Part shown: one piece after another, positions 1 through 13,300 of the stretch
How the letters are laid out: each line of letters starts with the position of its first letter
Numbering within the stretch: position 1 is the stretch's first letter
Assembly: GCA_033032175.1 (NCBI GenBank)
Contig: CM065324.1
Span: forward strand, 1,426,001-1,490,000
Direction of reading: 5' to 3'
DNA from: Saturnia japonica
Lineage: Eukaryota; Arthropoda; Insecta; Lepidoptera; Saturniidae
DNA length: 64,000 nt
Program-made: the position numbers and the translations under genes
The notes under the pieces: generated by a model
Seen by the model: the letters and a program-made list of their open reading frames with translations, nothing else
What the model was told of the DNA's origin: nothing
The model's database searches: none

Positions 1-974
1 TAGCACGACACAGTTCTGAACGCATCGTAGAACGCGTGATATCCCGAACAGCCAATGAGAGACGTCCGTGGCTCGCGCGGTTCTAGGAACTGAGGTGGCA
101 TTCTCTGTGATCCGTCGTGCTTGCCTCAGGACACACATGTTATTAAAATAAGTTCATCAGATTGCGTTTCCTTTCTCTTTTCCGCGTGCTATCGGTAGCC
201 GAGTGAATAGCCCACGCTAAATTATTTAAATTAAATGATCTTTCAACGTAGCGAAATACAATAACTTTCAGGGAAATATTACATTGTAACCTAGCAACAC
301 TGTTGTAGTTTTGTAATCAATAACAAATAACACGGAAAATAGTATGTAAACATGCTTTGTTACCTATGAACGATACTCTGTCTTCCTTTTTTGTTTTCGA
401 TAAGAATTTCTACAGTGTAACTATATACAAGAAGACATATTTTTATATGATAGTAAAACATAAAGTGCCGAAATTGCAAGAATTTTTCTTTGCAAATTTC
501 TTTGAAATGCAAATAAGAACACTTTCATGTTCTGGCAGGCTCCCTTTGCCTTTTTCAAATCTGTGGCAAGTTTCATCATAGTCGATAAATTTATCGAGTA
601 TTGTGTCGACCGTAGAAGCCGGTAGTTTTGAAGCGATAATGACTAAATAGTAGCATGATTAGATACCAAATTCATCGACGTAGATTCTAATCCTACGAGC
701 TCCAGTTTTCCATTGTGGAAACTCATTTGTACGAGAACCATGCACGTCAAGTGGTCCGGATTACAATATAAATTGTTTAATTTATTGTTAGTATTTAATT
801 TATACAGCCTATACACCCATCAAATGTCTTAAAGCGTTATCGTATTATCGATTAAATTTACTTTCGACTTAAGTTACGCCACATCTCTAAAATAAAAAAT
901 TAAGACACCTGTCATGTAACTTTTCTTATGATGAACATAGTATAGTCGATAATTTTCTGAGGTAGGGCACAGAG

Positions 975-1075
975 AAATGTGTTTGGAGATTTATCTTTAC
1001 TTGGGGCAGTCCGATTGGTAGAATAACTCCATTCTACAGAAGATTGCAGCCAGGCTCTAAGGCTTCTTGCTTATC
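975..1075 (-). repeat. Dispersed repeat, family B (CTTGGGGCAG)
   Basis: Carries CTTGGGGCAGTCCGATTGG, the reverse complement of units at 16915-17045 and 35050-35215. Five copies occur in the window. Confidence 0.7.
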
Positions 1076-1089
1076 ACCTTAGTTGAATA

Positions 1090-1270
1090 CAAGATAATTT
1101 TTAACAAAAAAGATCACCAACTTTAATAATTTTGAAGAATTCCCTGGTGTCTCTTCGAAGTCGTAGGTCCATAACCAATGAAATTAAAATAGGACGAAAA
1201 TAAACGAAAAGAATCATCTACATCAGTTCATAAACAAAATAGTTATGCCTGGACATCCATAAAAAAAAAT
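1090..1270 (+). repeat. Dispersed repeat, family A
   Basis: GAATTCCCTGGTGTCTCTTC, GTAGGTCCATAACCAATG, AGTTATGCCTGGACATCCAT. Copies also at 6745, 7325, 18055 and, reversed, 41590. Within a sno intron that continues off the left edge. Confidence 0.75.
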
Positions 1271-1319
1271 CGAATTGAGAATATTCAATTTTTAAGTTGT
1301 AAAAAAAAAAAATACTGAC

Positions 1320-4300
1320 ATTTCCTCTTGGAAGTGTTCGCTTCGTCGTTTATACCATTCGTGGGGGTGTTACCGTTGAGCTGGACCGCGCGGACGAGGG
1401 GCGGCGGGGGTTTGGGCTTGGGCGGTGCGTCGATACCCAGCAGCCTGTTGATGCGGTCGCGGTCCGGCGCCGGGAAGTGCTTCTCCACCAAAGTTTGGAA
1501 CACGCCTCTGTACAAATGATTTAATTATTCCGCGTTGAACCTACCGTTAGATCACAACCCTGTTACGTAAATTTTTGTGGTGTATGTGTGTATATAAATT
1601 GTTTCTACGAGGGGTTAGTAATTAATGGTGAATGCAAATTGTGCGATACGTCAATTTATTCCAAGCAACAATGTTACACTGACGTATACATTATAATAGT
1701 TTATAGACTACTGGAATTCAATTATTATTATTAGCTATACACTAAGAGCCTTAAGGCTGATGCGTGTATTCTATTTCATATTGTTGAGTGTACTATTTAA
1801 TAGCCATTAATCATATCATAGAAAAACCCAATACCACTTTGCTCGACCTGGAAATCGAATCCAGAACCTCGAGCATAACAGTCGCGCATAGGAGCACTAG
1901 GCTAATGAGGCAGTTCACATTAAAAAAATATCATAGTATGTACTAACTTAGCGGTGGAGACGAAATCGGAGAGCTCGCCCTCATCCCTCTCGAGCTGGTC
2001 GAGGGTGCGCGCCTCGCCGGTGCTCTGCAGCCCTATAACCACGCACTTTCCGCACTTGACCGCCTCGCGCGCGGTCACTACGACATGGTTCACCTGTAAT
2101 ATATATTTTTTATACTACAACAGTGGCCAAACAAGTATACAGCCCGCCTGATGGTAAGCGGCTACCGTAGCCTATGGACGCTTGTAATACAATAGGTATA
2201 ACTAACGCGTTGCCGATCTTGATCCCACTAACGCAAGGAGTTGTGGAAACCCTACTCACCTCAATTTAGTAATCGGAGACGACGCGCAATTAAATATTTA
2301 AGACTGAGAAAATTATTTTATTATTTCACCCCCATTTACTCACATAGCCACATGAACACATATATATCACACAACAAAGGGTTATTTGGCGGAGACCTTT
2401 TATATGGTGGAGATATGACATCTGTCGAATTGCCCCAAGCAGAGAGAAAGCTACAAAGAAATTTCTCAATGTCCTACCTCTCTTAATAATACATATTATG
2501 CTGCTTAACAGCTAGGGATATACGATATACGTTAATGTTTCAAAATGTCCTACCTAGATGCAAGATTTATAAATTACCTTAGCGGCGATACAGAGATATT
2601 TGAAGAATCTCTGATGGGCGGACCAGAACTGGCCCCACATGGTTTTCTTCATGCGCGGCTCCGCGTCTATCAGCTCGGCGGCCTCGGTGAACCGCTGCAT
2701 GGCTTCCACCCACTGAAAACAACCAACTGACAATGTAATATCCTTTACTGAGTGGTAGGAGACGGCAAATGTGTCCGACTATACTGGGTCTTTTATTCCC
2801 ACAAAGTAAATTGACAATTACTAATGTCAAACTAGGAAATAACGTCACATTTATTTTTCTAGTGTTGTGCTACCATATATTTTACGGTACAATTATTTGA
2901 ATCGTAAAATTTTAAATAATAAATTGAGGGTTTTTATTTATTAACTAAAATATTTTGTGTTATTCAAAATACGCGGGAAAAAAAAGAATGCTTTGGTTGA
3001 CCCACGATAGTTGCGAATTTGTCTTCAATATTAGTTGTAGTGTTCAAACAAGAAAAAGTGGCTTGCAAGATGCCGTCATGGCAGCCATGACCACCAGTAG
3101 ATAGCCCATCTACCGTTGGTCGTCGCTGTTTTTGGATTATACTATGATTATCATCAAGCATAGTACCGTTAATTTGCTGTACTGCTGTTAAAAAAACATA
3201 AGCGGAACCCAACCATAAAGTTTAAAAAATACTTCCAACCAACCATTTACTTTAAATATCACACATAAACCTGTTAAAAATACCATTCAAAGGTTCATTC
3301 GATCAATACCTTTATACATCTAAACCCTTCTCATGAATCAATTCGTCCACATATGAAAACCATATGAAAATCAGATCAGTAGTTTTTGTGTTTATCGCGT
3401 TCAGACAGACAGACAGCCGCAGAGGAGGACTTTGTTCTATAATCTGGTATGATCTATCCATACATTGCACGGGCAGGGCAAAATATTATTAAAACGGCAA
3501 CTCACCAGCGCGACAGACTTGTCATAAGTCTCCTTGAAGGAGTCAGAGAGAGGCACCTCCTCGATCTTGAACGAGACGCCGTGGAAGGAGAGTTGGCGCG
3601 CGATGTACATGCCACGCAGCTTCATGTCCATAGCAACTATCTCCATGGCTCCGACACCCCTGTGTGTAGACAGTGCTCATTAAAACATAATTACGATCAA
3701 CTTCTCCGTCTCACTCATGGCCTATAAATCACTTGAGAGCCAGTTTCTCTAAGGCTTTAACAACATGATACCATCTTAGGCTATATAGTCCAGCAGACAA
3801 TGTTCTTTAACACTGGTACCATACAATATACATATTTAAAAAAATAGGACAAAGCATCATGAGGACTGCCGACAGAAGTGAAAACTTAAAACTACAAATA
3901 AACAATTGTTATTTTTGGATATACAAATTAATTGTTAATTTTTTTTTTGTTTCATTTTAAGTTATATTGCTACAAAGACTCCGTTTATTGTTAACACGTC
4001 ATGTGACCATGTCGATGATGACTTACATTAATTTATTCCCTATCCAAACCTTACTGTTGAAGGTTTCACTTCAAAAATTGTGGTTTAACCATTTCAACCA
4101 ACATGAATGTTAATAAAATAATGATATGTTTTCATTCGAAATTATAATTACAATTTTTCTTTATTTTGTACAGTCTTCTTTGTAGTGCCTAGAATAAACA
4201 TAATCAAAATTTTAGGTAAGGACAGAAATAAGTTGGATTCTCTTTTCTTGTCAAATGTTATCGAAGCTATGATGATTTCCTACAAAATGTTCCTACAAAA

Positions 4301-7300
4301 AGATTTTTTTGTGATTTCTGTCATTTTTAGTTCTCTAACCTTAGTTGGTCCTAGACAATTTTTTGAACCTTATAAGAAACAGGATCGAATGGAATAAAAA
4401 AAGTTTTTGTGTAAATTGCACATAGTCTTGCTGACTAACTGTACACTTTAAAAAAAATTGAAATGCCACTCAAAATTTCTCAAAAAGTTCAGGACAGTCT
4501 CCTCAGAAAGTGTTCATGTAGCTACAATGTTTAAGGTACCTACCCTTACTGCACCATCTCAAAAATCCACCGGTATAATAAGATAAATTATTAAACAAGA
4601 AACAAAAATCCGACCACAACAAAAGCACTTAGACAAAAAATTATTTTTTCTTTTTTTGCTTTTTATTGGATTCCCTGACGTCGTACTTTATCATATAGCC
4701 TATTTCACTCCTACAATTAATACGAATCTAAGAACACCTCTCGTATGCTAAAATCCATCTAGTCGTTTAGACTGCGGAGCGGGCCAAAGAAATAAACATA
4801 CATACATACGCTCGAAAAATATGACTTTTGTTTTCCGCAGTCGGGTAAAAAACCTGTTATTATTATTCAATTTTAAGTTTTGAAATAAGTAACTTAATTA
4901 ACTTAATACTAAACATTTTAGACTATTAACTAAACACCCACATCATAGTAACATAATGCAAATAGCGCGTCTTTTCCGTTACAATTATAAAGTGAACCGG
5001 GGAGCATGTAAGACAAACCTCTTCTCGACAGCATTGATGAAGTCCATGAATGTGTTAAAGGGCGTCCCCTCGCCCCATATCCCGAGGCGCACCATGTACG
5101 CCATGTTCCTCGGCTCGGAGGCGCCGGTCGCAGACGCGTACACGACGCGCGCTTTCGGCAGCTTGTTCTGCAGCTCGAGCGCGGTCAGACCGGTCTTCGT
5201 CGCCTTGCCCGACCCGACGGGGCACAGGTTCTTCGCTTTGTGACACTCGTCAAATACGATCTGATGCCGCCGTTCAGAGAATCGATTCCAATATGTTTGA
5301 CCCTAAAGTCAGATACAGTGGGTACGTACGAAGACACTGATATCGACAAACAATTGCCATGTTATGACATTAATGGGATATTTAAAATTGTTTCAAATTA
5401 ATAAACTTGTTTTTAAAATAATCATTATTTTCATTTTCTCTTTATTTACTTTTTTTTGTTCTCATTAATTCTATTTAAGTGTTGTCCAAAGAAAATTTTA
5501 TTTATATTAATTTTATAATATTATTATAGTATTTTTCTTTCTTCCAAATTTCTTTTGTCAAATTATAATAATATTTAACTAATTTAATTTAATTTAAAAT
5601 ATGTTTTGTGTCGATTAATATATTTCATATTTCAATGTATGTACGAAGCTATGGGAAATGCTGTATACTCCTATAATTAAAATAATAATATATAATGTGT
5701 AATGTTGTTGGAGTATCCATTAAAATAAAATAAATAAATAAAATATTTACTGGACAACTAATATACCTACCTGGTTGATCCCACGCAAATGTGGAACCAA
5801 CCTGCGATACGAAATAAATAGCAAATTATGATGCGAATATCCAGCGAGAGAAGTGTATGCAAAATGTCATGCCAGCTCACCGGTACTGCGTTCCGTGATA
5901 ATTCCTGGTCGGCGCCGACGTGGTTTAGCTATACATTATATATTCAAAGTTCCTGAGCCTCACGCACCCACTGTACACACACTGGCTTGATGACACTAAA
6001 TTCTGGAGAACGTGGTTGACGAGGAATGTCCGAGGCGAGCGACTTTGCACCGTGCGGACGCGACGGTGTTCCGACGAGAGTGTATATCGCGAGAGCCGGT
6101 GGCGACAACAACAAATCGAAAACCACCCCCACTGGATATCATAATGCTTAGCGACGAGAGAAAATAATTAATAACAAACTACCTACTTTAATACGTGATG
6201 GTTCTAAATTACGCGGCTGCAACACTACCTATATTCGGGGTGGTAGGAGACGATAAATTACTCCGACTGAATCACTGCCAACATCCTGTATAGTGCCGGT
6301 GTTTTCTGGGATCAGCCTGTACATATCTAGTAATCAAGCGCAGTGGTGGGGTATCGCCGTGCTTATTTTCTTTTGGTTTGTCGCGTTTCGGAATCATCCA
6401 GTATATATTCAGAAGACGAGAGGCCTGCAGCCAGTGACGACCGGTGACAGACTGCAGGTCTCTTAGACCACTCAGACATAGTTTAGTCACTTTACGACAG
6501 TCCTACTATAGAAAATATGTAATACACGTTTTGATAAAGGATACGCATCCGTCGAAATCCTCGCCGCACCACTGCAACAGCTGTTTGAGCCGCGTCCTGT
6601 ATTTCGTTGTGGACGATTGTGTTTCACCAATAAGCGCCGAGTATGTCGTGAACACGACGCCCTTCTTCACGTTCCCGTTCACAGCGGACGAGATCTTTGC
6701 GTACTTAAACTGTCCACAAGATTTAAACGTTTACTCATAATGATTATAGACAAGACATTTTTTAACAAAAACAGAAAACCAAGTTGCAATGTTCTTGAGG
6801 AGTTTCCTGGTATATCTTCGAAATCGAAGGTCCAATGCTCATGAAATTAAAATGGGACTACCCTCAAGATATTCCCTTTTCAACAAAAAAAGAATCATCC
6901 AAATCGGTTCATAAACCAAGAAGTTATAGCTGAACATCCATAAAAAAATTAACGTTTGAATTGAAAGCAACCTATCTTAAAACCTTTTTAAAATGAAGTA
7001 AAAGAAAAACGTTCAAAAATAAGTTTCTTATCTCCGCTCCTTTTAATATTGTACTCAACAATATGGATCTTTTTAGGGAACGGAAAAATTAAAAAGTATC
7101 GTATTATCAAGTAATAATTAAAAAATAACCTTATTAAGTGGGTAGACTTCAATTCTTCCGGCTCCGATGTCCCTGAGATCGCGCTCCGCATCATATTTGA
7201 GATCATTGGAGACGGAGACCCAGATCGCTCGTTTGCGTCCCTTCAGATAGTTCTCGAATATGATACCGGCTATTGTCCGACCTTTGCCGACGCCGGCACC

Positions 7301-10300
7301 ATCGCCTGAACATACACAAGACAAATTTTCACAAAAAAGAAAATCAACTTCAATGATTTCGAGGTGTATCTTCAAATTCGAAGGTCCGATACCAACGTAA
7401 TTAAAATGGGACCACCCTTGAAGTAACTAACCCCTATCAAACAACATCCATAATAATATATATATTGTCGCGACATCTACATAGCGACACATAGCGACAT
7501 CTATCGAGACACGTACGACGCATTCTACATCGCGCTATAGAAATTAACTCTTCAATTGAGTATATATACAAGAACCCGACTACTACCGTTGGGGCTTATG
7601 CCACACACCTTTCTCTCGCTCTTATTTCGACACCGCGTCGAACCACGCGAATCCTTTAATCAAAGCGGCAGCTTCATGTGTTCCCGACCCCAATACCTGC
7701 CGGAGTAAACGCCGGCCGCGTAATATCTTCACTGACCCACTCGACCAAATCGAAACAGCAAACGCATTCTATTCCACCGCCTCTCCAAACAGAGCGTGCC
7801 ACCGCCCGTGTAACCACCGTTCTCTCCGCAGAGGACGGGCGGTCAACTTCGCTCCCGCACACCCGTCACGTCCACCCTCTCTAGCGGCAACCCAAGCCTA
7901 GGTCCGTTCCTCGGTGTGAAGCCCTTGGGTCAGGCAGCCGCCCGCGCGATACAAGTGACACTATACGTGCAACACTTAGCTACCCACATACAACATTACA
8001 CACGTATGAACACACACACGTGCACACCACACAGGTACATAGGTTCTGTAAGGGACCTTTTTTTTTCTTTTTTTGCGCTAGTTAGACTAATGCGCTAGTA
8101 GTGTAGAAAAACCATTCCGTTTACTAAATACACATACGCATGGCACCCTCCTTCCTCCCAGGAGGAGGGGAACGTGCATATGAGTATATGTTTGTTAGTT
8201 CGAATTTCTTAGGATTAGGGAATTAGATAGATCGCAACCTTTTCGCAATCGCGACGACCGCCCGAGCCGACGTTCGGCCACTCTGGCACCCTCGTGCGGG
8301 TCGTCACAAACTTTCGCGGCTGAGTGCTCTAAGCGCTCGCCCCCAAGTCTGGTGAAGCTGTAAAAGCCGCAGCTGCTCTGTTATTGGATAGGGCCCCTAA
8401 GGCTAACAGTGTAGTCAGTTCAAGTCAGACATAACACCCGTCTGGTCGGAGGATCCTCCCTTTGCAATAGTTCTTCTACAATATATTTGAACTCTTAAGA
8501 ATATTGTTAAAAAAAGAAAAATAGAAGTTAAATACAAAATATAGTGACAGTAATTGTCAAGAGAGCCGCCATCTTGTTAGAACGATTGCATAATGGAAAA
8601 ATAGTACGAAGTTATGCTTAGAAGACGTGTATCCAGTAGTCTTAATAATTAAAAAAAGCTAGGTGAGTGGAGTGTCATAGTCACCTATGAGGAATCCCGC
8701 CCGGGTGCCGTCTGGGAGCGTGTGCTCGTGCGCCTGCGAGGCGTACACGACGGCCTCGAGCTGCAAGGCCGACAGCAGCCCGTTGCGGATTGTCTCGTCG
8801 GGCAGGCTCACCTTGTATGTCACGTCGATCGGCTCCACGGACGACAGCGACGCTGTCTCCACCACGGGATCAGGGTGCTTCCGACCCAGTTTCACTACGA
8901 CAATAATACAATCGTTTTTGAAACGTTCCGCCTTGCTCGCCAGGCATCTATAGTGCGACAATTCCGTGCGTGACCGTCCGTATGTGGCGACAGATGTGGC
9001 GGTGACGAGGAAACACGTCATTACTTCACTACATTAAACTAAACAGTATGTATGTTATCTCGGCAGTGTTCTTGAAAGAATTACCTACAGCCGCTCGATA
9101 GAACACTAGGGCTGTCCTTTGACAGTGTTTTTTGTGTTACCTGATACCTGGGTTACCCGATTGAGTTCCTGAGTTATTTAATTATGCTATATTAAATTGT
9201 AATTATTATCTTTTCCCTAAAACATATTACTGCAAATTTTTTAAGGTTTTACTTAAATTATTTCTACTTAAGTTTTATTTTTAGTTCAAAAGTGATTGTG
9301 AGTTAGTAAGAATAACGAATACAATTTTTTTGCTTAGTTTCATAAATCAAAAATAATTTTAAATTCTAGAAAGTAGGCATTAAATATTTCGTCATTAGTT
9401 TTAAATTATGTAACTGCGGTGCACTTGCGACTATAGTGTACTTAACGAAATTTACAGAGATTTTGAAGTACGTCGTTTCGGTCGTTTGTATGAAGGCGTG
9501 ATATTGTTTACTTAAGTGTACTGTGATTGCACGCCTACGTCACGCAATTACACTCGTTTCTGTCAGTAGTACCTCGTCCCCGCCAACGTCTGTCGTCACA
9601 TGGACGGTCGTGCACGAACTTGTCAGACTATGATAGTTTATTTTTTATTCTTGACTAGCAGTGCATCGCGGGTTCAGCTTCATTAAATTTGGATTGTTCG
9701 TGCCAATTTTCACCCCCGAAGTAAAAAGACGGGTGTTATAAGTTAGTTAAGTATGTGTGTTTATTTATGTCTTTGGCATCATAGCTCCCAAAAGGCTGAA
9801 TCGACTTTCATCCAGTTATTTTTATTTATATGGTGACTGGATCGACAGTGTTCTTAGCTATAACTTAAGAAATCTGATCAATCGTTTAAAGAGTTTTTTT
9901 ATTGGTCCACAAAACGGACTACAATCTAGTTATATATACTTAGAAATGAGCAATATTCTTCTAGACGTAGAGACACAGCATGCACATAAGATAAATAAAA
10001 AGACATTAGGCGGTATAAAAACTAAAAAAAAAAACGAATTCATCATAGAACTAAGATTCTAGATATTACATTGGTTATTTAAGTGTTTTAAGATTATTTT
10101 TAATAGAGGTAACAGAACCTGAAAATATATCAATCTCTGTAGGAACAGCGTTACAGAAAGAAGACATACGATATACTGCGGAGTGTTGACCGATATTTGT
10201 TCTGCAATGAGGCAAGTAAAAAGTTTTTATGTTATGCAATGCGACTGCCCAAATGTGGAATCGCAAAGTTCAAGCGTTCAAAAATGTAGGGGGAGTCTGT

Positions 10301-13300
10301 GATTCCATTAGCCAATTTAAAAAGAAATGGCTGTGAGCATCTTCCACAGGTTCGATGGAGTTGTAATTTGGTATTGTTATTTGAATTACATGGCAACCTT
10401 TAACCTGACGTGTCGTGACGTGTTTGGGCTCATTGGTCTTGTCTCAATAAATAGAATACTTATATCGGGGGGTTTTTAATTTTCAATTTATATACATATG
10501 CCGTCATATAGAAACTTCTCAATTAAGGAAAACGTCATGATGAAACCACAGCATGGTGGTAGAGTATTTTATAATGCTCGTCTGGCTAGACACTACCATC
10601 AAGTTGGTATGATCCAGCAGCTACACTTGGGAGTAAATTCCTCCACTATGTATAACTGTACAAAGACTACGAAGTCTTTGATCAAGATTGCACAAAACAT
10701 GACGACGTTACCGATACTGGCGATCTGCTGAGCCAACAAATAAATTGACTTTCAAATGCAAGAAAAAAAATGTACCTAGCATGTGAATTGTATGTCTTTC
10801 AAGAAGAATCTACTTAACTTGTTAATTGTACTGTACGTCTTCCGAAAAATTCTACCTAACGTTTGAATTGGGATTGAGGGTTATAGGCAGCCGCGCGAGC
10901 ATTAGAAACTGCACAACATGTAAAATCACATCTTTCTCTTTCGTGATAGCGAATTTCAAGATCGCTTCGATTGAGCCATTATGTGAGGTGGTAGGACTGT
11001 TTTGGCCAACTAGGTCGCGACCACCATGCATGTGGTGAAAACTCCGCCATATTGGATCGCTTTTGTGAGTCACATTTCAGGATCCGCCTGTGCGTATCCA
11101 GTTAAATGAATGCAGGCCAGCATGTCAGCGGCGACCGTCGGTGGATTACGATCTCTCGGTAGTCACCGTTGTGTTAAGATTGTACTGGACTTACTGTCAG
11201 GGACAGAACAGTGAATTTGCAGTGCTACTATTTAAAAAAAAATGTGGCATCAAAAACCTTTGTAAGATTTATTACAACTTACATTTAGTAGGCATGTAAT
11301 CAGCGTACGTCTCCGCTACTCCCATCTCCTCGTCGTCGACTTCCTCCTCGTCTCCAGGCATCTGTTCAATATGAGTTTTAAAAAATTCAGAATGAAAAAA
11401 ATATGTATTTACATATCAGATAGCTTGCTCGGTAGGTAATTCCAGAGATTAGCGGGTCGAAAAAAAAACTTTATAATATTAATAGAGATTAAAAAATATT
11501 TGTATATAAAAAACACCTTATCCGGCTGCCACATTCCGGCCGCTTTCGGTTGACCCCACGTGTTCATAAACTGTCCAAGCATACCGGCGAGCGGGCCCCC
11601 CACGCCGGACGCTATGATATGATTCAGGTTCTGTAGCAGGTACGAATTCATGCCGGACATTCCGACCATTTCCACTGTGATGAGAAGAAATAAAATGTTA
11701 ACAGTAATAAACAACATGAATGGACTATCTCACACGCAGTAAGGTGGTTTAAAACTACGCATAGCTTGTACTCTGGTAACCATATAGTTCATATGGATAT
11801 TATATGGGTGGATACCTAACTATTTAAAGATTTATATTAAATTTCACACAAAAAAATGAAGTGAATACATAGACAAGGCTGTAAAGATTACACAGTGAAC
11901 ATATCACTATGCATTTGAGGGTTATCAGTGATAGAGCTGATAATCATGTTCATCACACAAGAATAATTTCGAACTGTTAACCTCTTTGACTCATTAGTGG
12001 GGCTCATAAACACTATCATGAAAAATCTATAATGAATAATAAAACGAAATAATATGTTTCATTAATGCCCGATGTATTATTAATTATAATGTTTACATAA
12101 TCATTATGTAATGTCCCAAACTAAATAGTATAAGAGCCAGTGGCCGGCTACCTGTAAGTAATCCGGGAGTTGACAACTTTTGAAAAATTGTTTTAAATAC
12201 TTTATATGTTGTACAGTACCTATGAATTTATTTTTTTCATTAATACATCATATAAGGTGATTTATTAATATTTTTCATTTATAAAAAAACACGAACCAAA
12301 AACGCGCTAATATGGTCCCGTGATGTCATCATTCATTTTAAATGGCATTTCGTATAATAACAGTGACAACTTACGCAAGAGTCTAATTTTCAAATTTCCT
12401 GAATGCTGACGTTACGTTTTCTAATCGACGTTTCAAATCACGTGACCCACAGACAAAAAATATTTTTTATATATCTATAGACCAATATTACTCAATAATT
12501 TACTTTTAATTTTTAATCATACAGTCAACTCGCGGATTGACCAGACAGTGTTGTCCCCTATCTATATACCTACCCTACATGGAGTGGAGACTGACTAAGC
12601 CCAGTGCGGCTGGAGCTCGGGTACGTCAGGTATCAAAATTTGACTAATTTCAAATGTATTTTTTGACCACGTCAACTCCATTTGGAAATTTTACAATATA
12701 TTATTATTATTATTGAAAAATAACAATGACAGACAATTATAGCGCGTCTAACTTCGTGCCAGACAATTTTGAAGGTGCCAAAAAATATGAAATTTTGAAA
12801 GTAGTTGTAGTAGGTCTGCCATTAATATATATTGTTCAAAAGTTTGGAATTTACAATAGTGCACGCCTCACACTAATCATTTGATCTTTAAGAAAAAATA
12901 GACAAGTCTTAGGTACCATTGACTTATTCATTTTATTTAAAGCAAATATAGGCTTTATAGAACTATAATAACGGTACTCTATTGATATTAAATAGGTAAC
13001 ATAGTTAATGTTTTTCTGAAGAGAATATACAAAATTCGGTCGTCCACGTGAAATTTTTTCAAACTTTTTTTTTTTTAAGTTATATATTATTAGAACTGTT
13101 TTATTGAAATATATCTACTCATATTATGCATGTTAAGAGCAAAAAATTGCTTTACTTTGACGTGTCGAATCTACAGCACGACCTCAACGGCTCGCGGTAT
13201 CAGGCGTGCAATATAGTCTTAGAAGTTTATATTTATCATGGCAGACGTTTAGACGTTTTTACTCAGACCTTAGGTCAGCAGGCAACGAAGTCTTAATTTT

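Noticed and set aside
357..581. 74-codon ORF in the leftmost intron
   Set aside because: Non-ATG start, low-complexity translation, inside a sno intron.
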